Shown piece by piece: positions 16,264-24,975 of a stretch of 55,677 bases of DNA. The notes below the pieces were generated by a model, which saw only the letters and a program-made list of their open reading frames with translations, searched no databases and had not been told where the DNA came from. Position numbers and translations under genes: made by a program. Positions within the stretch are counted from its first letter, which is position 1. Every line of letters starts with the position of its first letter. Source of the stretch: a bacterium (GTDB taxonomy: Bacteria > Sysuimicrobiota > Sysuimicrobiia > Sysuimicrobiales > Segetimicrobiaceae); contig DASYZR010000033.1 in NCBI GenBank assembly GCA_035945995.1, forward strand, positions 1-55,677, in the 5' to 3' direction.

Positions 16264-18444
16264 ATGACGGTCGTCGACCGCCCCCACGGATTTGTGCTCG
16301 CCCTTACCGGTTTTCTGGTCCTGTTCCTGGAACTGGCGTGCATCCGCTGGTTCGCCGCCGAGGTGATCTTCCTACAGTTCTTCACAAACGTCGTATTGAT
16401 CGCGAGCTTCCTCGGCATGTCGTGCGGCTGCCTCGCCGCCGGCCGGCGCGAATACTGGCTGGCGCGCCTTCCCCTGCTCGCCCTGTGGACGTTTCTTGCC
16501 GCGTTCGGCGCGCTGGTCCTCTACTTGCGCTGGCAAGGACTCGTCATTGACGTCGGCCATCAGGCATCTCCGCAGGAAGTCTTCTTCGGGACGGAATATC
16601 GCAACCCGGATGTCGCCCGGTTCGTCGTTCCCATCGACGTGGTCACCGACCTGTTCTTTGTGCTCGTGGCGTTTGTCTTTGTCGGACTGGGACAGGTCTT
16701 GGGGCGGGCGTTCAACGGCTACCCCGATCGCGTCCGCGGCTACGCGCTGAACATCGGGGGAAGCCTTGCCGGCATCGCCGCCTTCTCGGCGCTTTCGTTT
16801 GCGCAGGCGCCGGCACCCGCGTGGTTTCTGATCGCCTTCGCCGGTATTGCCTACCTTCTTCACCTCGACGGCGAGTTGACCTGGGTGCGCGCCGCTGCGC
16901 TGGGTCTGTCGACGGTGGTGATCGCCATGTCGTTCTCACTCGGGCCGCCCACCCGCTGGTCGCCCTACTATGCGGTCTCCTACAATGAGGGCGACCGCAA
17001 CCTCACGGTCAACACGATCGCGCACCAGGTAATCGTCCCATTCGCGACGCCGGGGCTCGGCGCCGCGTATTCGCTGATTCACCTGCTCAATCAGCGTAGC
17101 GGAGGTCCGCCGTTTCAGGACGTGCTGATCATTGGAGCGGGGACCGGCAACGACGTGGCGCACGCGCTGCGGCTTGCCGCAGGCCGAATCGATGCCGTGG
17201 AGATCGATCCGGTGATCCTCGACATCGGGATCCATCATCACCCGGACAGGCCGTACCAGGATCCGCGGGTGGTTCGCCATTTGGACGACGGCCGGCATTT
17301 CCTTCGCACCACCAGCCGCCGCTACGACCTCGTCGTCTATGGCCTGGTCGATTCCCTGATCCTCCACAGCAGCTACGCGAACCTGCGGCTCGAAAGCTAT
17401 CTGTTCACCGACCAGGCGTTCGCCGACGTACGGCGGGTGCTCAAACCGGGCGGAGTCTTCGTCATGTACAATTACTTCCGTCAGGGGTGGGTCGTCCAGC
17501 GCGTGGACGCGATGGCCGAGGCGGCCTTCGGCCGCCCACCGGTCGTGCTGAGCCTGCCCTACCGGCCGACGCTGCGCGCGAACGATCCGCCCGGATTCAC
17601 GCTCGTGGCCGTGGGGCACACGCAAGGGATGGCGGAGGCTTTTCGCCGGCACGGCGTGTTTTGGTTAAATCTCGCGGCCCCCACGCGCGTGGATACGGAC
17701 GGCTTCACTCCGCCGCCCGGGGCCGCCACTGCGGCTGCGCAATGGCAGTGGGCGCAAATCGCGCCTACCCGTTTGATCAATGACGCCCGCCCCGTGCCCC
17801 GGGCCACCGACGACTGGCCGTTCCTCTACCTTCGCCAACGATTGATTCCCGCGATCACCGCCCGGTCGGTCGTCGGGATGGGGCTGCTGGGGCTGGCCAT
17901 GGTCTACGGTTTTCTTCCCAGGGAGAGTGCCGGGGCACGGATCGATCCGCGGATGTTCTTCCTCGGCGCCGGGTTCATGCTGCTGGAGACGAAGGCAGTG
18001 GTGCAGCTGGCGCTCTTATTCGGGAGCACCTGGGTGGTCAACTCGATGGTATTTGCGACTATTCTGCTGCTGATTCTCCTTGCGAACCTCTACGTCCTCA
18101 AGGTGCCGAACGTCCGGCTCGTCTGGCACTACACCGGCCTCTTCCTCTTGCTGGCCGCCGGCGTACTGGCGCCGCTTGAGATCTTCCTCGGCGGCGGCGT
18201 CGTGGGGCGTTATGTGGTTCCCTCGGCGCTCGTGCTCGGCCCGATGTTCTTCGCCGGTGTCATCTTTGCCCGGTTGTTCCGGCAGTCGCGCCATCCCGAT
18301 CTGTCGCTCGGGTCCAACGTCGCCGGTGCGGTCGTCGGCGGTCTCGCGGAGTCATTCTCGCTGCTGCTCGGCTTTCGGCTTCTGGTGTTGGTGGCGATGA
18401 GCTTCTATGCGCTGTCGGCCTGGCGGTCGGGCGGGAGAGCGTAG
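16264..18444 (+). CDS. Polytopic membrane protein with spermidine-synthase-like methyltransferase-fold domain
   Basis: About 726 residues in three parts. About 1-230 holds seven or so hydrophobic helices (LVLFLELACIRWFAAEV at the start). About 240-520 is a soluble Rossmann domain with VLIIGAGTGNDVAHAL and VEIDPVILDIG, the decarboxylated-SAM/SAM site of spermidine-synthase-like proteins, plus LDDGRHFLRTT. About 535-726 holds further helices. Such fused proteins are annotated as spermidine synthases, but the membrane architecture and missing acidic polyamine pocket make true polyamine synthesis doubtful. ATG 16264 begins 36 bp after gmd, just before the first helix. Confidence 0.8.
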   Translation: MTVVDRPHGFVLALTGFLVLFLELACIRWFAAEVIFLQFFTNVVLIASFLGMSCGCLAAGRREYWLARLPLLALWTFLAAFGALVLYLRWQGLVIDVGHQASPQEVFFGTEYRNPDVARFVVPIDVVTDLFFVLVAFVFVGLGQVLGRAFNGYPDRVRGYALNIGGSLAGIAAFSALSFAQAPAPAWFLIAFAGIAYLLHLDGELTWVRAAALGLSTVVIAMSFSLGPPTRWSPYYAVSYNEGDRNLTVNTIAHQVIVPFATPGLGAAYSLIHLLNQRSGGPPFQDVLIIGAGTGNDVAHALRLAAGRIDAVEIDPVILDIGIHHHPDRPYQDPRVVRHLDDGRHFLRTTSRRYDLVVYGLVDSLILHSSYANLRLESYLFTDQAFADVRRVLKPGGVFVMYNYFRQGWVVQRVDAMAEAAFGRPPVVLSLPYRPTLRANDPPGFTLVAVGHTQGMAEAFRRHGVFWLNLAAPTRVDTDGFTPPPGAATAAAQWQWAQIAPTRLINDARPVPRATDDWPFLYLRQRLIPAITARSVVGMGLLGLAMVYGFLPRESAGARIDPRMFFLGAGFMLLETKAVVQLALLFGSTWVVNSMVFATILLLILLANLYVLKVPNVRLVWHYTGLFLLLAAGVLAPLEIFLGGGVVGRYVVPSALVLGPMFFAGVIFARLFRQSRHPDLSLGSNVAGAVVGGLAESFSLLLGFRLLVLVAMSFYALSAWRSGGRA

Positions 18445-18452
18445 CCGTGTCG

Positions 18453-18458
18453 TATTAT
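18453..18458 (+). promoter_or_regulatory. -10 box of the tRNA-Val gene
   Basis: TATTAT lies 8 bp before the mature 5' end of the tRNA. No matching -35 is apparent, as for the tRNA-Met promoter in this window. Confidence 0.5.
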
Positions 18459-18466
18459 GGTCCGGA

Positions 18467-18541
18467 GGGCGAGTAGCTCAGCGGTAGAGCGCCTCGCTTA
18501 CACCGAGGAGGTCGCGGGTTCGACCCCTGCCTCGCCCACCA
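18467..18541 (+). tRNA. tRNA-Val (anticodon UAC)
   Basis: The cloverleaf is complete: acceptor GGGCGAG/CTCGCCC, D-arm GCTC/GAGC, anticodon stem CCTCG/CGAGG with loop CTTACAC (anticodon TAC), variable AGGTC, T-arm GCGGG-TTCGACC-CCTGC, discriminator A and an encoded CCA. Confidence 0.97.
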
Positions 18542-18572
18542 AGTTTCCCCCCGTCGTGCCTACGTCCCGCGA

Positions 18573-18836
18573 CTAGGATAACTGCTTCGCCCGGGGCCTT
18601 ACAATAACGGCGATGATAGCCAACCCCGCGGTCGGATACACCCACACCGTTAACCAGTAGCCAACGGTTATCGCCTTCATAACGGCAACTTGGGCGGCCG
18701 TCATCGGTAACTTGTCCAGTATTTTTAGGAGCCCATCGATCAGGCCAAACGCGCACAACAGCGTCCACGCAACCAAAAGATTCCGCGCGCCTTCGTACAT
18801 CGTGCGCTTCTGAAGTGACCTAAGCCAGGCGACCAT
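18573..18836 (-). CDS. Small membrane protein of unknown function
   Basis: About 87 residues with an N-terminal basic amphipathic stretch and two hydrophobic segments (about LLVAWTLLCAFGLIDGLL and VGYWLTVWVYPTAGLAIIAVIV), ending in a basic tail. No family is recognised. ATG 18836 is chosen because a GGGGGGGAG ribosome-binding site precedes it by 6 nt; an upstream ATG at 18878 lacks one. It stands alone between tRNA-Val and a larger membrane protein gene on the same strand. Its codon use is less GC-rich than that of its neighbours. Confidence 0.6.
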   Translation of the reverse strand: MVAWLRSLQKRTMYEGARNLLVAWTLLCAFGLIDGLLKILDKLPMTAAQVAVMKAITVGYWLTVWVYPTAGLAIIAVIVRPRAKQLS

Positions 18837-18939
18837 CGTTCGCTCCCCCCCGTTTGCGGCGCTGATCAAGCCCTCCATGATGTTCGCCGGATGCCCCAGG
18901 ATGACCTCGTCGGCGCCGCCGGTCCAATCTGCACCCAGA

Positions 18940-20580
18940 TCACGGCGCGGTCCTGCGCACGAAGAGGTAGGCGGCCTGGTCTTGGGCCTTCAGCTGCCAG
19001 TCTGGCTCCTGTGCCAGCCTTGCCGCGAGGAGCGTGTCTTTTGGGGTGAGGACCCATTGGATGTGGTATTCATCAAGAAGCCTGTGCCACTCGGCCTGGG
19101 CATTGATCATCTGTACGTACTCCAAATAGAACTCCTGTCCGTAGAAGTCGAGCCGGTCGTCGATAAAGACACGCTGCCCGGTCCGGTAACGAATGTAGCC
19201 CCCCCAATTGTCGAGGTTGAATCCCCGGTTCCACGGCAGCCGGGCGCGCTCGATGAACTCGAGCGTGGCCATGGGCTTCGTCTTCGGGCTGAACTGCGAT
19301 GCCACCAGCGGGCGCACGCCGGGAATCGGCCCCGCGGCGATGCACGAGACGGCGAGGACCGCCACCACGGTGATTGGGACGAGATGCATCGTGCATCTGG
19401 ATTCGACCGCGTTGAACCGTTCCGCCGCGACCTGCCAGCCGCGTACCAGCGGCGTGAGCAAAACGGCGTGGCCGAGACGGCCGCTACCGGTCAATGCGGG
19501 CAGGTCGCTTTCCGCGAAGAGGCCCGCGATGACCGGGAGTGAAACGATGACGAACAGCTCCACGGTGTAGACATGGGCCAGGGCCAAATGGGCGAATGCC
19601 AGCATTACCAGGAGCTGCCCGAGCCGCGGCCTCCGGCGCGACGTCGCGAGGCCGACCACGATTGAGGCAAACAGCAGCTCGAGAGACGTGCTGTAGAGCT
19701 GGCCCTGAAACGTCGGAGGTTTCACTTCCGCCATCAGGCTCAGGACCGACGTTTGACGCAGGTAGTTTGCGAGGTACGGGTACAGCGCAAGACCGTTGAG
19801 GTTGCTCAGCGCGGCGCCCGTCATGACCACGGCCGCGGCAAGCAACGTTCCGGCACGCTTCGTCGCACGTCTGCTTTCGTCCCCCCCCGACAGGACGACC
19901 GCCGTGACGGTCTCACTCGCGAGATAAATCAGCACGATCGCGAACCCGAAGAGAAATCCGGGGTGCGCGTTTGACCACACGAGCATTGTCAGTCCGAGCG
20001 TGAAGATGGTGCGGGACGCCGAGAGTCTGTCGCGATGAAACGTCTCCAACGTGCGGGAGACCATGTACACGCCGAACAGAGTGAAGAGATGCGGACGGGC
20101 CAGCCAGTGCGGCGAGGACGCCAGGGCCCCGATCACCGTGAGCGCGAGCGCGATCAACCAGTGACACCCCGTCCGGCGCATGTCTTCGTAAAGGGCAAGA
20201 AAGAGGCCGGCAATCGCCGCGGCGGCCGCCAGTGCCAAGAGCTTGAGGCCGCCGAGCTTGACCAGCAGCGCCGCCACGACATCGAACAACCATTCATACG
20301 GCACCCAAGCCTTGTTCGGGAATGTGTAGGAGATCAGATCCCGGTGAGGGATGCGCAGGTTCTCGATGATGTACTGTCCGGTGACGAGGTGCCAGCCCGT
20401 GGACCCGTCGCTCAAGACGAGATCCGGCACGACCACCATCAACAGGTAGAACACGCACAAGAAGACGATGTCCCCGCCGTCCGGCAGCGGACTTCGTTTC
20501 ACCGGCCCGGGGCCGGTGCGTTCCGCCACCCGGGACGGGGAGCCCTGTTCGTGGCCTTCGTCGCGGACTTGCAACCGCAC
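18940..20580 (-). CDS. Large polytopic membrane protein, GT-C-like
   Basis: About 546 residues with roughly ten or eleven helices and a soluble C-terminal tail. The N-terminal loop STGWHLVTGQYII...IPHRDLISYTFPNKAWVPYEWLFD has the layout of a large group of membrane proteins related to GT-C glycosyltransferases: an acidic residue near WH, then a D-x-x-SYT motif and W-x-x-x-EWL. The C-terminal region (FIDDRLDFYGQEFYLEYVQM) is conserved in the same group. No substrate can be named. The N-terminus before GDIVFLCVFYLL is uncertain because the start GTG 20580 adds about 35 charged residues. It is divergent from a GT2 gene. Confidence 0.65.
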   Translation of the reverse strand: MRLQVRDEGHEQGSPSRVAERTGPGPVKRSPLPDGGDIVFLCVFYLLMVVVPDLVLSDGSTGWHLVTGQYIIENLRIPHRDLISYTFPNKAWVPYEWLFDVVAALLVKLGGLKLLALAAAAAIAGLFLALYEDMRRTGCHWLIALALTVIGALASSPHWLARPHLFTLFGVYMVSRTLETFHRDRLSASRTIFTLGLTMLVWSNAHPGFLFGFAIVLIYLASETVTAVVLSGGDESRRATKRAGTLLAAAVVMTGAALSNLNGLALYPYLANYLRQTSVLSLMAEVKPPTFQGQLYSTSLELLFASIVVGLATSRRRPRLGQLLVMLAFAHLALAHVYTVELFVIVSLPVIAGLFAESDLPALTGSGRLGHAVLLTPLVRGWQVAAERFNAVESRCTMHLVPITVVAVLAVSCIAAGPIPGVRPLVASQFSPKTKPMATLEFIERARLPWNRGFNLDNWGGYIRYRTGQRVFIDDRLDFYGQEFYLEYVQMINAQAEWHRLLDEYHIQWVLTPKDTLLAARLAQEPDWQLKAQDQAAYLFVRRTAP

Positions 20581-20675
20581 TCTAACGCGATCTTGGGAGT
20601 GTGCTAGACTTGGCCATGAACATGCATTCCTAGGCGCATCGCCATCACCTCTTCTCGACGAAAAGGGGCCGTGTC

Positions 20676-21419
20676 ACGGGGTCGTCCAGCGTCTGGTTCG
20701 TGCTTCCCGCGTACAATGAAGCCTTGAATCTCCCCTCGCTTCTCAAGCGTATCGCCGCGGCAGGGGGGACCTCGCCGGCCCCCCGGGTGCTCGTGATCGA
20801 TGACGGCAGCAGCGACGACACGTCGGCCGTGGCCAGAGCGGCGGCGGGTCGCTTGGTTGTGGACGTCGTTCGGCACGATCACAATCGTGGATTGGCCGCC
20901 GCAGTGAAGACCGGCATTCGGGAAGTGTGCCGGCGGGCCGCGGATGATGATACGGTCGTGATCATGGACGCGGACGATTCGCACCCACCCGAGCTTGTGC
21001 CCGTGATGGTCCGCCAACTCGACCTCGGGTGTCAGATTGTGATCGCGTCACGGTTCGCGCCGGGCGGCAGGGAAGTCGGGGTGCCGTGGCACCGGCGGTT
21101 CTTGAGCCGCGCAGCCAGCCTGATCTTCCGAGGGATCTGGCGGATCCGGGGCATCCGCGACTACACCACCGGGTTTCGAGCCTACCGCGCGAACGTGCTG
21201 AAGAGGTTGTGGGCGCTTCATGACGAGCGTCTCATCGAGACGACGGGATTTTCGGTCATGACGGAGATTTTGGTCAAGGCCCGGCCTCTGCGGCCGCGCA
21301 TCGCGGAAGTGCCGTTGGTGCTCCGGTACGATCTCAAGAGGGGTTCCAGCAAGATGCGGTTCATGGCGACGATACGGGACTATGCCCGGCTCATCAGAAG
21401 AACGTCCTTCCGAATGTGA
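20676..21419 (+). CDS. GT2 polyprenyl-phosphate glycosyltransferase (DPM1-like)
   Basis: Family 2 glycosyltransferase with VLPAYNEA, VIDDGSSDDT, the DxD motif VIMDADDSHPPEL, and ASRFAPGG. It lacks C-terminal membrane helices, as in soluble DPM1-like enzymes that charge polyprenyl phosphate with a sugar. The family's first beta-strand normally includes the residues just before LPAYNE, and here VWF lies upstream of the first standard start (GTG 20700). In-frame ACG 20676 has AAAAGGGG 7 nt upstream and would restore the strand, so it is proposed as the start, with GTG 20700 as the alternative. An ATG at 20616 in the same frame meets a TAG after five codons. Confidence 0.85.
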   Translation, partial: TGSSSVWFVLPAYNEALNLPSLLKRIAAAGGTSPAPRVLVIDDGSSDDTSAVARAAAGRLVVDVVRHDHNRGLAAAVKTGIREVCRRAADDDTVVIMDADDSHPPELVPVMVRQLDLGCQIVIASRFAPGGREVGVPWHRRFLSRAASLIFRGIWRIRGIRDYTTGFRAYRANVLKRLWALHDERLIETTGFSVMTEILVKARPLRPRIAEVPLVLRYDLKRGSSKMRFMATIRDYARLIRRTSFRM

Positions 21420-21441
21420 CACGCGTGATCTTCGTCGGCCT

Positions 21442-21461
21442 CCAGGGGCTAGCACCCCTGG
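21442..21461 (+). terminator. Weak hairpin after the GT2 gene
   Basis: CCAGGGG and CCCCTGG form a 7-bp stem around a 6-nt loop, 22 bp after the GT2 stop. No T-run follows, so this is at most a weak terminator. The rest of the 203-bp gap (21420-21622) shows no gene. Confidence 0.3.
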
Positions 21462-21622
21462 CCTGGTGGAAGCGCACCTCGAACGGGACTTCTCCCCGCG
21501 GTGCCGCGTGAAAAATACGTGCCGGCACTCTTTCGCTGGGTGTTCAAAGTGGGTTAGATGTGGTACCAGGGAACTCCGACGGCGATGCCCGAGGGAGCCG
21601 ATTGCCGGATGGGACCTCGCGG

Positions 21623-22015
21623 ATGATTCGTGGGAAAACCGTAGCCACTGGGATCCTGATTGCCGCCGTCACCTTGGCCGCAGCCTGGCTGAGATCTCCC
21701 GGGGCGCCGGTGAGTTCGACTGCGGGGCCGACGGTCGAAGCGCAGGGTGTCATCGTGTCAGTTGACTCCAACGCGAACTCGTTTACCATCGCCGGGCCCC
21801 AGGGAACGCAGGAATTCTTCGTGACTCCCGATACCGTCATGGATCTCGGCGGCACCGAGCGAATCGCGTTTCGCGACCTCGACAAGTTCGTCGGGGTCAC
21901 GACTACCGTGCTTTCTGCCGATACCGGAGCGCAGCAAAATGCGAACCGGGTCACCCTGCTCGTCATGCCCGCCAGGGCCACCGTGCCGGCCCGCCCTGCC
22001 CGCGGCGGCCCTTGA
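21623..22015 (+). CDS. Small exported or membrane-anchored protein with a DUF5666-like beta domain
   Basis: 130 residues. About residues 8-24 form a hydrophobic signal or anchor (VATGILIAAVTLAAAWL). Then comes a small domain, VEAQGVIVSVDSNANSFTIAG...TPDTVMDL...FRDLDKFVGVTTTV, whose pattern of a modulating function followed by a numerical-looking strand resembles DUF5666 beta-barrel repeats. The tail is Pro/Ala/Arg-rich. Function is unknown; an extracytoplasmic location is inferred. ATG 21623 puts the hydrophobic segment at the N-terminus; a GTG start at 21560 would bury it. Confidence 0.6.
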   Translation: MIRGKTVATGILIAAVTLAAAWLRSPGAPVSSTAGPTVEAQGVIVSVDSNANSFTIAGPQGTQEFFVTPDTVMDLGGTERIAFRDLDKFVGVTTTVLSADTGAQQNANRVTLLVMPARATVPARPARGGP

Positions 22016-22062
22016 GCAGGCGTCTCCGGCGGCGGCGCTGAAAGTGGTCGCATATCACTTGA

Positions 22063-22569
22063 GCGGGTTGTGACACCGCCGCGGCCCTTGTCGCCATCAT
22101 CCTCGCCGTCGGTCCGGTCTCGGGGGCGCACCTCAACCCGACTGTGACGTTCGCCGACGGCCTTCTGGGCGGAATCGGCCTGCGCGACGGGCTGGCCTAC
22201 GGGCTCGCCCAGATCGGCGGTGCCGTCGCCGGTGCGGTTTGTCGCCAGCCTGATGTTTGGACTGCGCGCCGTGGAGATTTCGGCGAAGGTCCGCGGGGGC
22301 CTTCGGAGTCGGCGCGTACATCGGCGGCGCGTACTGGCTTACGTCGTCGACCAGCTTCGCGAACCCGGCGGTAACGATCGCCCGCACGCTGTCGGACACG
22401 TGTGCCGGGATCGCGCCGGGGTCGGCCGGTCCCTTCATCGCCGCGCAGGTGGTGGGGAGTCTCTTGGCCGCTGCGGCGATACGGATCCTGTACCCCGGCG
22501 TCGCGGAGGGTGCCCTCGCGGCCGCCGTGGCGCGTCCGCTCGGGCGGGGGAGGGCGACCCACCGCGGGA
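22063..22569 (+). pseudogene. Frameshifted, 5'-truncated aquaporin (MIP) gene
   Basis: Three reading frames together spell an aquaporin. Frame 1 gives ILAVGPVSGAHLNPTVTF, the first half-helix with NPT in place of NPA. Near 22235 the sequence shifts frame to FVASLMFGLRAVE. Near 22300 it shifts again to FGVGAYIGGAYWL and FANPAVTIARTLSDTCAGIAPG with the second NPA, then FIAAQVVGSLLAA. The first membrane helix is absent. At least two frameshifts and a missing 5' end make it non-functional. Aquaporins of the AqpS type are known partners of arsC in arsenic operons, and an arsC-like gene follows directly. Confidence 0.85.
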
Positions 22570-22587
22570 TGGGAGGCTCCGCGAGTA

Positions 22588-22983
22588 ATGGCGCGCGTGC
22601 TGTTCGTCTGCCTCCACAACGCCGGGCGCTCGCAGATGAGCCAGGCCTTCTTCGAAACGCACGCCGCGGGCCGGCACGAGGCGCGCTCCGCGGGGACGGC
22701 GCCCGCGGAGCGCGTGCATCCGGAAGTCGTCGCCGTGATGCAAGAAGCCGGCCTCGATCTGCGCGCCCGGATCCCGCGGACGCTGACCGACGAGCTGGCG
22801 GCGTGGGCGGACATCGTCGTGACGATGGGCTGCGGCGACCAGTGTCCGTTCATTCCCGGCAAACGGTATCTCGACTGGGACCTGCCCGATCCGAAGGGGC
22901 TGCCGCCGGCCGGGGTGCGGCGCATCCGGGATGACATCCGCGGCCGGGTGCAGGGCCTTCTCGACGAGCTCGGCGACGGATGA
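22588..22983 (+). CDS. arsC: Arsenate reductase, thioredoxin-coupled LMW-phosphatase type
   Basis: 131 residues of the low-molecular-weight protein tyrosine phosphatase fold. The P-loop is Cys8-LHNAG-Arg14-Ser15; the reducing cysteines are Cys82 and Cys86 in MGCGDQCPFIPGK, and LDWDLPDP carries the general acid Asp. This set marks arsenate reductases that pass electrons from thioredoxin, rather than plain phosphatases. It reduces As(V) to As(III), which an exporter or channel must then remove; the adjacent channel gene is broken and no arsB/acr3 is seen. It overlaps the next gene by 4 bp. Confidence 0.88.
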   Translation: MARVLFVCLHNAGRSQMSQAFFETHAAGRHEARSAGTAPAERVHPEVVAVMQEAGLDLRARIPRTLTDELAAWADIVVTMGCGDQCPFIPGKRYLDWDLPDPKGLPPAGVRRIRDDIRGRVQGLLDELGDG

Positions 22984-24305
22984 AACGCGTCGTGGTCGTG
23001 ATCCTCGACGGGCTGCGGCGGGATCTCGTGACCGCGGCGTACATGCCGTCGCTCGCGGCGTTCCGCGCGCGCGCGGAGGACTTCGGCGCCCACCGCTCGG
23101 TCTTTCCGTCCGCGACGCGGGTCGTCTCGGCCAGCTTCGCCACGGGATGCCATCCCGCCCGGCACGGTCTTCAGGGGAATTCGGTCGCGCTGCTCGAGGA
23201 CGGCGTGTTCGTACGCCACGACGCCGGCGGACCGGACTTCCTCCAGCACAAGCGCCGGATGACGGGTACCGCGCTCGCCGTGCCGACGCTCGCGGAGCGC
23301 GTCGAGGGGCACGGCGGCGTGATCACGTTCAGCAACGCCTCCCCGGGTGCCGCGTACGCCCATGACCCGGATGGACACGGCTTCTTGTACAATCGGGCCG
23401 GGTCGTTCGGTCCCGGGCGCGTCCGGGTCCCGGCCGGCGACGAACTCCGCGTGCCGCCCGGTCTCGCCGGCGACAGGGCGATGACGGAGCGATTCATCGC
23501 CGAGGTCCTCACCGAGCGCCGCCCGGCGCTGGCCGTGCTGTGGTTGCATGAACCGGACCACGTGCAACACGGGGTGCCGCTCGGCTCGCCGGCCCACCTC
23601 GTGGCGCTCCGCCAGGCCGATGCCCATGCCGGATTGGTCATCACGGCGGTCGACCGCCTCCGCGACGCCGGCGACGACGTCCTGTTCGTCATCGGATCCG
23701 ACCACGGGCACCAGACGGTCATGGGGGTCGTGGACGTCGAGGCGGAGCTGATCGCGGCGGGCCTCAAAGCCGGTCCGTCGTCTGGGGACGTCCTGTCGGT
23801 CTCGAGCGGCACGGCCGCGCTCGTCTATGTTCATGCCGACCACCCCGAGCGGGTGCCGGCGCTGGGCGAGTTCCTTTCCGGGTGCGCCTGGGCCGGGCGG
23901 GTCGTCCCGCCCAACCGGCTGTCCGAGGTCGGCCAGGCGGCGCGGGAGGGGTTGGCCTTTGCCATCTCGATGCGGGCCGAGAACGGCGCCAACGAGTACG
24001 GCGTGCCCGGATCGAGTCTCGAGGCGCTCCCGGCCGACGGCAAGTCGGATCATGTCGGCTTCGGCCAGCACGGCGGCCTCGGCGCGTACGAACAGGCGCC
24101 GTTCTTGATGATCGACGGCGCCGGTTTTCAAGCCGGTGTCACTCATGTCGAGCCGACCTCGGTGGTCGACGTCGCCCCGACGGTCCTCCGCCACCTCGAT
24201 CTGCCGGGCGAGGGGACTGACGGGCGCGCGCTCCAGCACGTCGAGCGCCGTGCGCCGGACGAGCCGTCGGTGTTGGGCCCGCACCGACTCTTCACAGACT
24301 CTTAG
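22980..24305 (+). CDS. Alkaline-phosphatase-superfamily hydrolase (nucleotide pyrophosphatase/phosphodiesterase type)
   Basis: 441 residues. Metal ligands of the superfamily are in place: Asp10 (ILDGLR), nucleophile Thr46 in FPSATR, the site HEPDHVQH (Asp193, His197) and GSDHGHQ (Asp241, His242). The late QHGG segment supplies a further His. The layout fits type I phosphodiesterases/nucleotide pyrophosphatases. No signal peptide is seen, so it should be cytosolic. It is coupled to arsC by an ATGA overlap, yet no arsenic function is known for the family. Confidence 0.8.
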   Translation: MKRVVVVILDGLRRDLVTAAYMPSLAAFRARAEDFGAHRSVFPSATRVVSASFATGCHPARHGLQGNSVALLEDGVFVRHDAGGPDFLQHKRRMTGTALAVPTLAERVEGHGGVITFSNASPGAAYAHDPDGHGFLYNRAGSFGPGRVRVPAGDELRVPPGLAGDRAMTERFIAEVLTERRPALAVLWLHEPDHVQHGVPLGSPAHLVALRQADAHAGLVITAVDRLRDAGDDVLFVIGSDHGHQTVMGVVDVEAELIAAGLKAGPSSGDVLSVSSGTAALVYVHADHPERVPALGEFLSGCAWAGRVVPPNRLSEVGQAAREGLAFAISMRAENGANEYGVPGSSLEALPADGKSDHVGFGQHGGLGAYEQAPFLMIDGAGFQAGVTHVEPTSVVDVAPTVLRHLDLPGEGTDGRALQHVERRAPDEPSVLGPHRLFTDS

Positions 24306-24336
24306 CGCATCCTCAACGTGGCCATCGCCCGGGGGG

Positions 24337-24675
24337 GTGCGCATCACCGAGCTTTCCGTTGAGCGGAACGGACGCCGGACACTCACCGACGTGTGCGTGC
24401 GCCTCCCGGCGGGCTATACGTGCGTCCTCGGCGCCTCCGGATCGGGGAAGAGCACGCTCCTCGCGGCGATCGCAGGCACCCTTCAGCCGGTCGCGGGGCG
24501 CATCGAGGTCGATGGCGAGGTCCTGAGCGACGCTGGACGGGAGTGTTTCCGGCTCCCGAGCATCGACGGCTTGGGATGGTGTTTCAAGATTAGCTGCTGC
24601 GCCCCGATGCGGCCCGGACATAGCAACGTGCTTGACAGCATCGGACCGCTGATGCTACGTTTGCAGCATGCCTGA
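24337..24675 (+). pseudogene. Truncated ABC transporter ATPase fragment
   Basis: From GTG 24337 the frame encodes the start of an ABC ATPase: ITELSVERNGRRTLTDV, Walker A GASGSGKST, then IEVDGEVL. Near 24565 the expected RRLGMVFQD (Q-loop) appears in another frame, and after about 24595 the family sequence stops entirely. Signature motif, Walker B and switch are absent. It is a relic of roughly the first 85 residues, placed 31 bp after an intact gene and before a toxin-antitoxin pair. Confidence 0.8.
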
Positions 24676-24711
24676 TGCAGTTTTTGATGCTCGTGTCGAA
24701 GAGGCCGCACC

Positions 24712-24975
24712 ATGAAGGTTGTGACGTTGCGCAATCTCTCTCCCGCCCTCGCCCGCGCCCTCCGCCGCAAGGCCGACGAGACTCGTTCGAGCATCAGTAA
24801 GACCGTGATCGGTCTGCTCGAGGAGAGCGTGGGGATCACCCGGCGGCCCCGGGAGACGCGGGTGCACCATGACCTGGACGATCTCTCGGGCGTGTGGACG
24901 CGCGACGAAGCCGGCCTGTTTGAGAAGGCGCTCAAGGCGCAGCGGACGATTGACGCCGAGTTGTGGGAACGATAA
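24712..24975 (+). CDS. Ribbon-helix-helix antitoxin of a PIN toxin (FitA/VapB-like)
   Basis: 87 residues. The N-terminal MKVVTLRNLSPALARALRRKADETRSSISKTVIGLL is a ribbon-helix-helix DNA-binding domain; the rest is an acidic, flexible segment (DLDDLSGVWTRDEAGLFEKAL) of the type that wraps and inhibits a PIN toxin. It would bind its own promoter together with the toxin. The stop overlaps the PIN gene by 13 bp, antitoxin first, the usual order. Cognate pairing is inferred from that overlap. Confidence 0.85.
   Translation: MKVVTLRNLSPALARALRRKADETRSSISKTVIGLLEESVGITRRPRETRVHHDLDDLSGVWTRDEAGLFEKALKAQRTIDAELWER

Noticed and set aside
20616-20633. ATG 20616 as start of the GT2 gene
   Set aside because: The frame meets a TAG after five codons. 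A leader peptide is possible but nothing else supports it.
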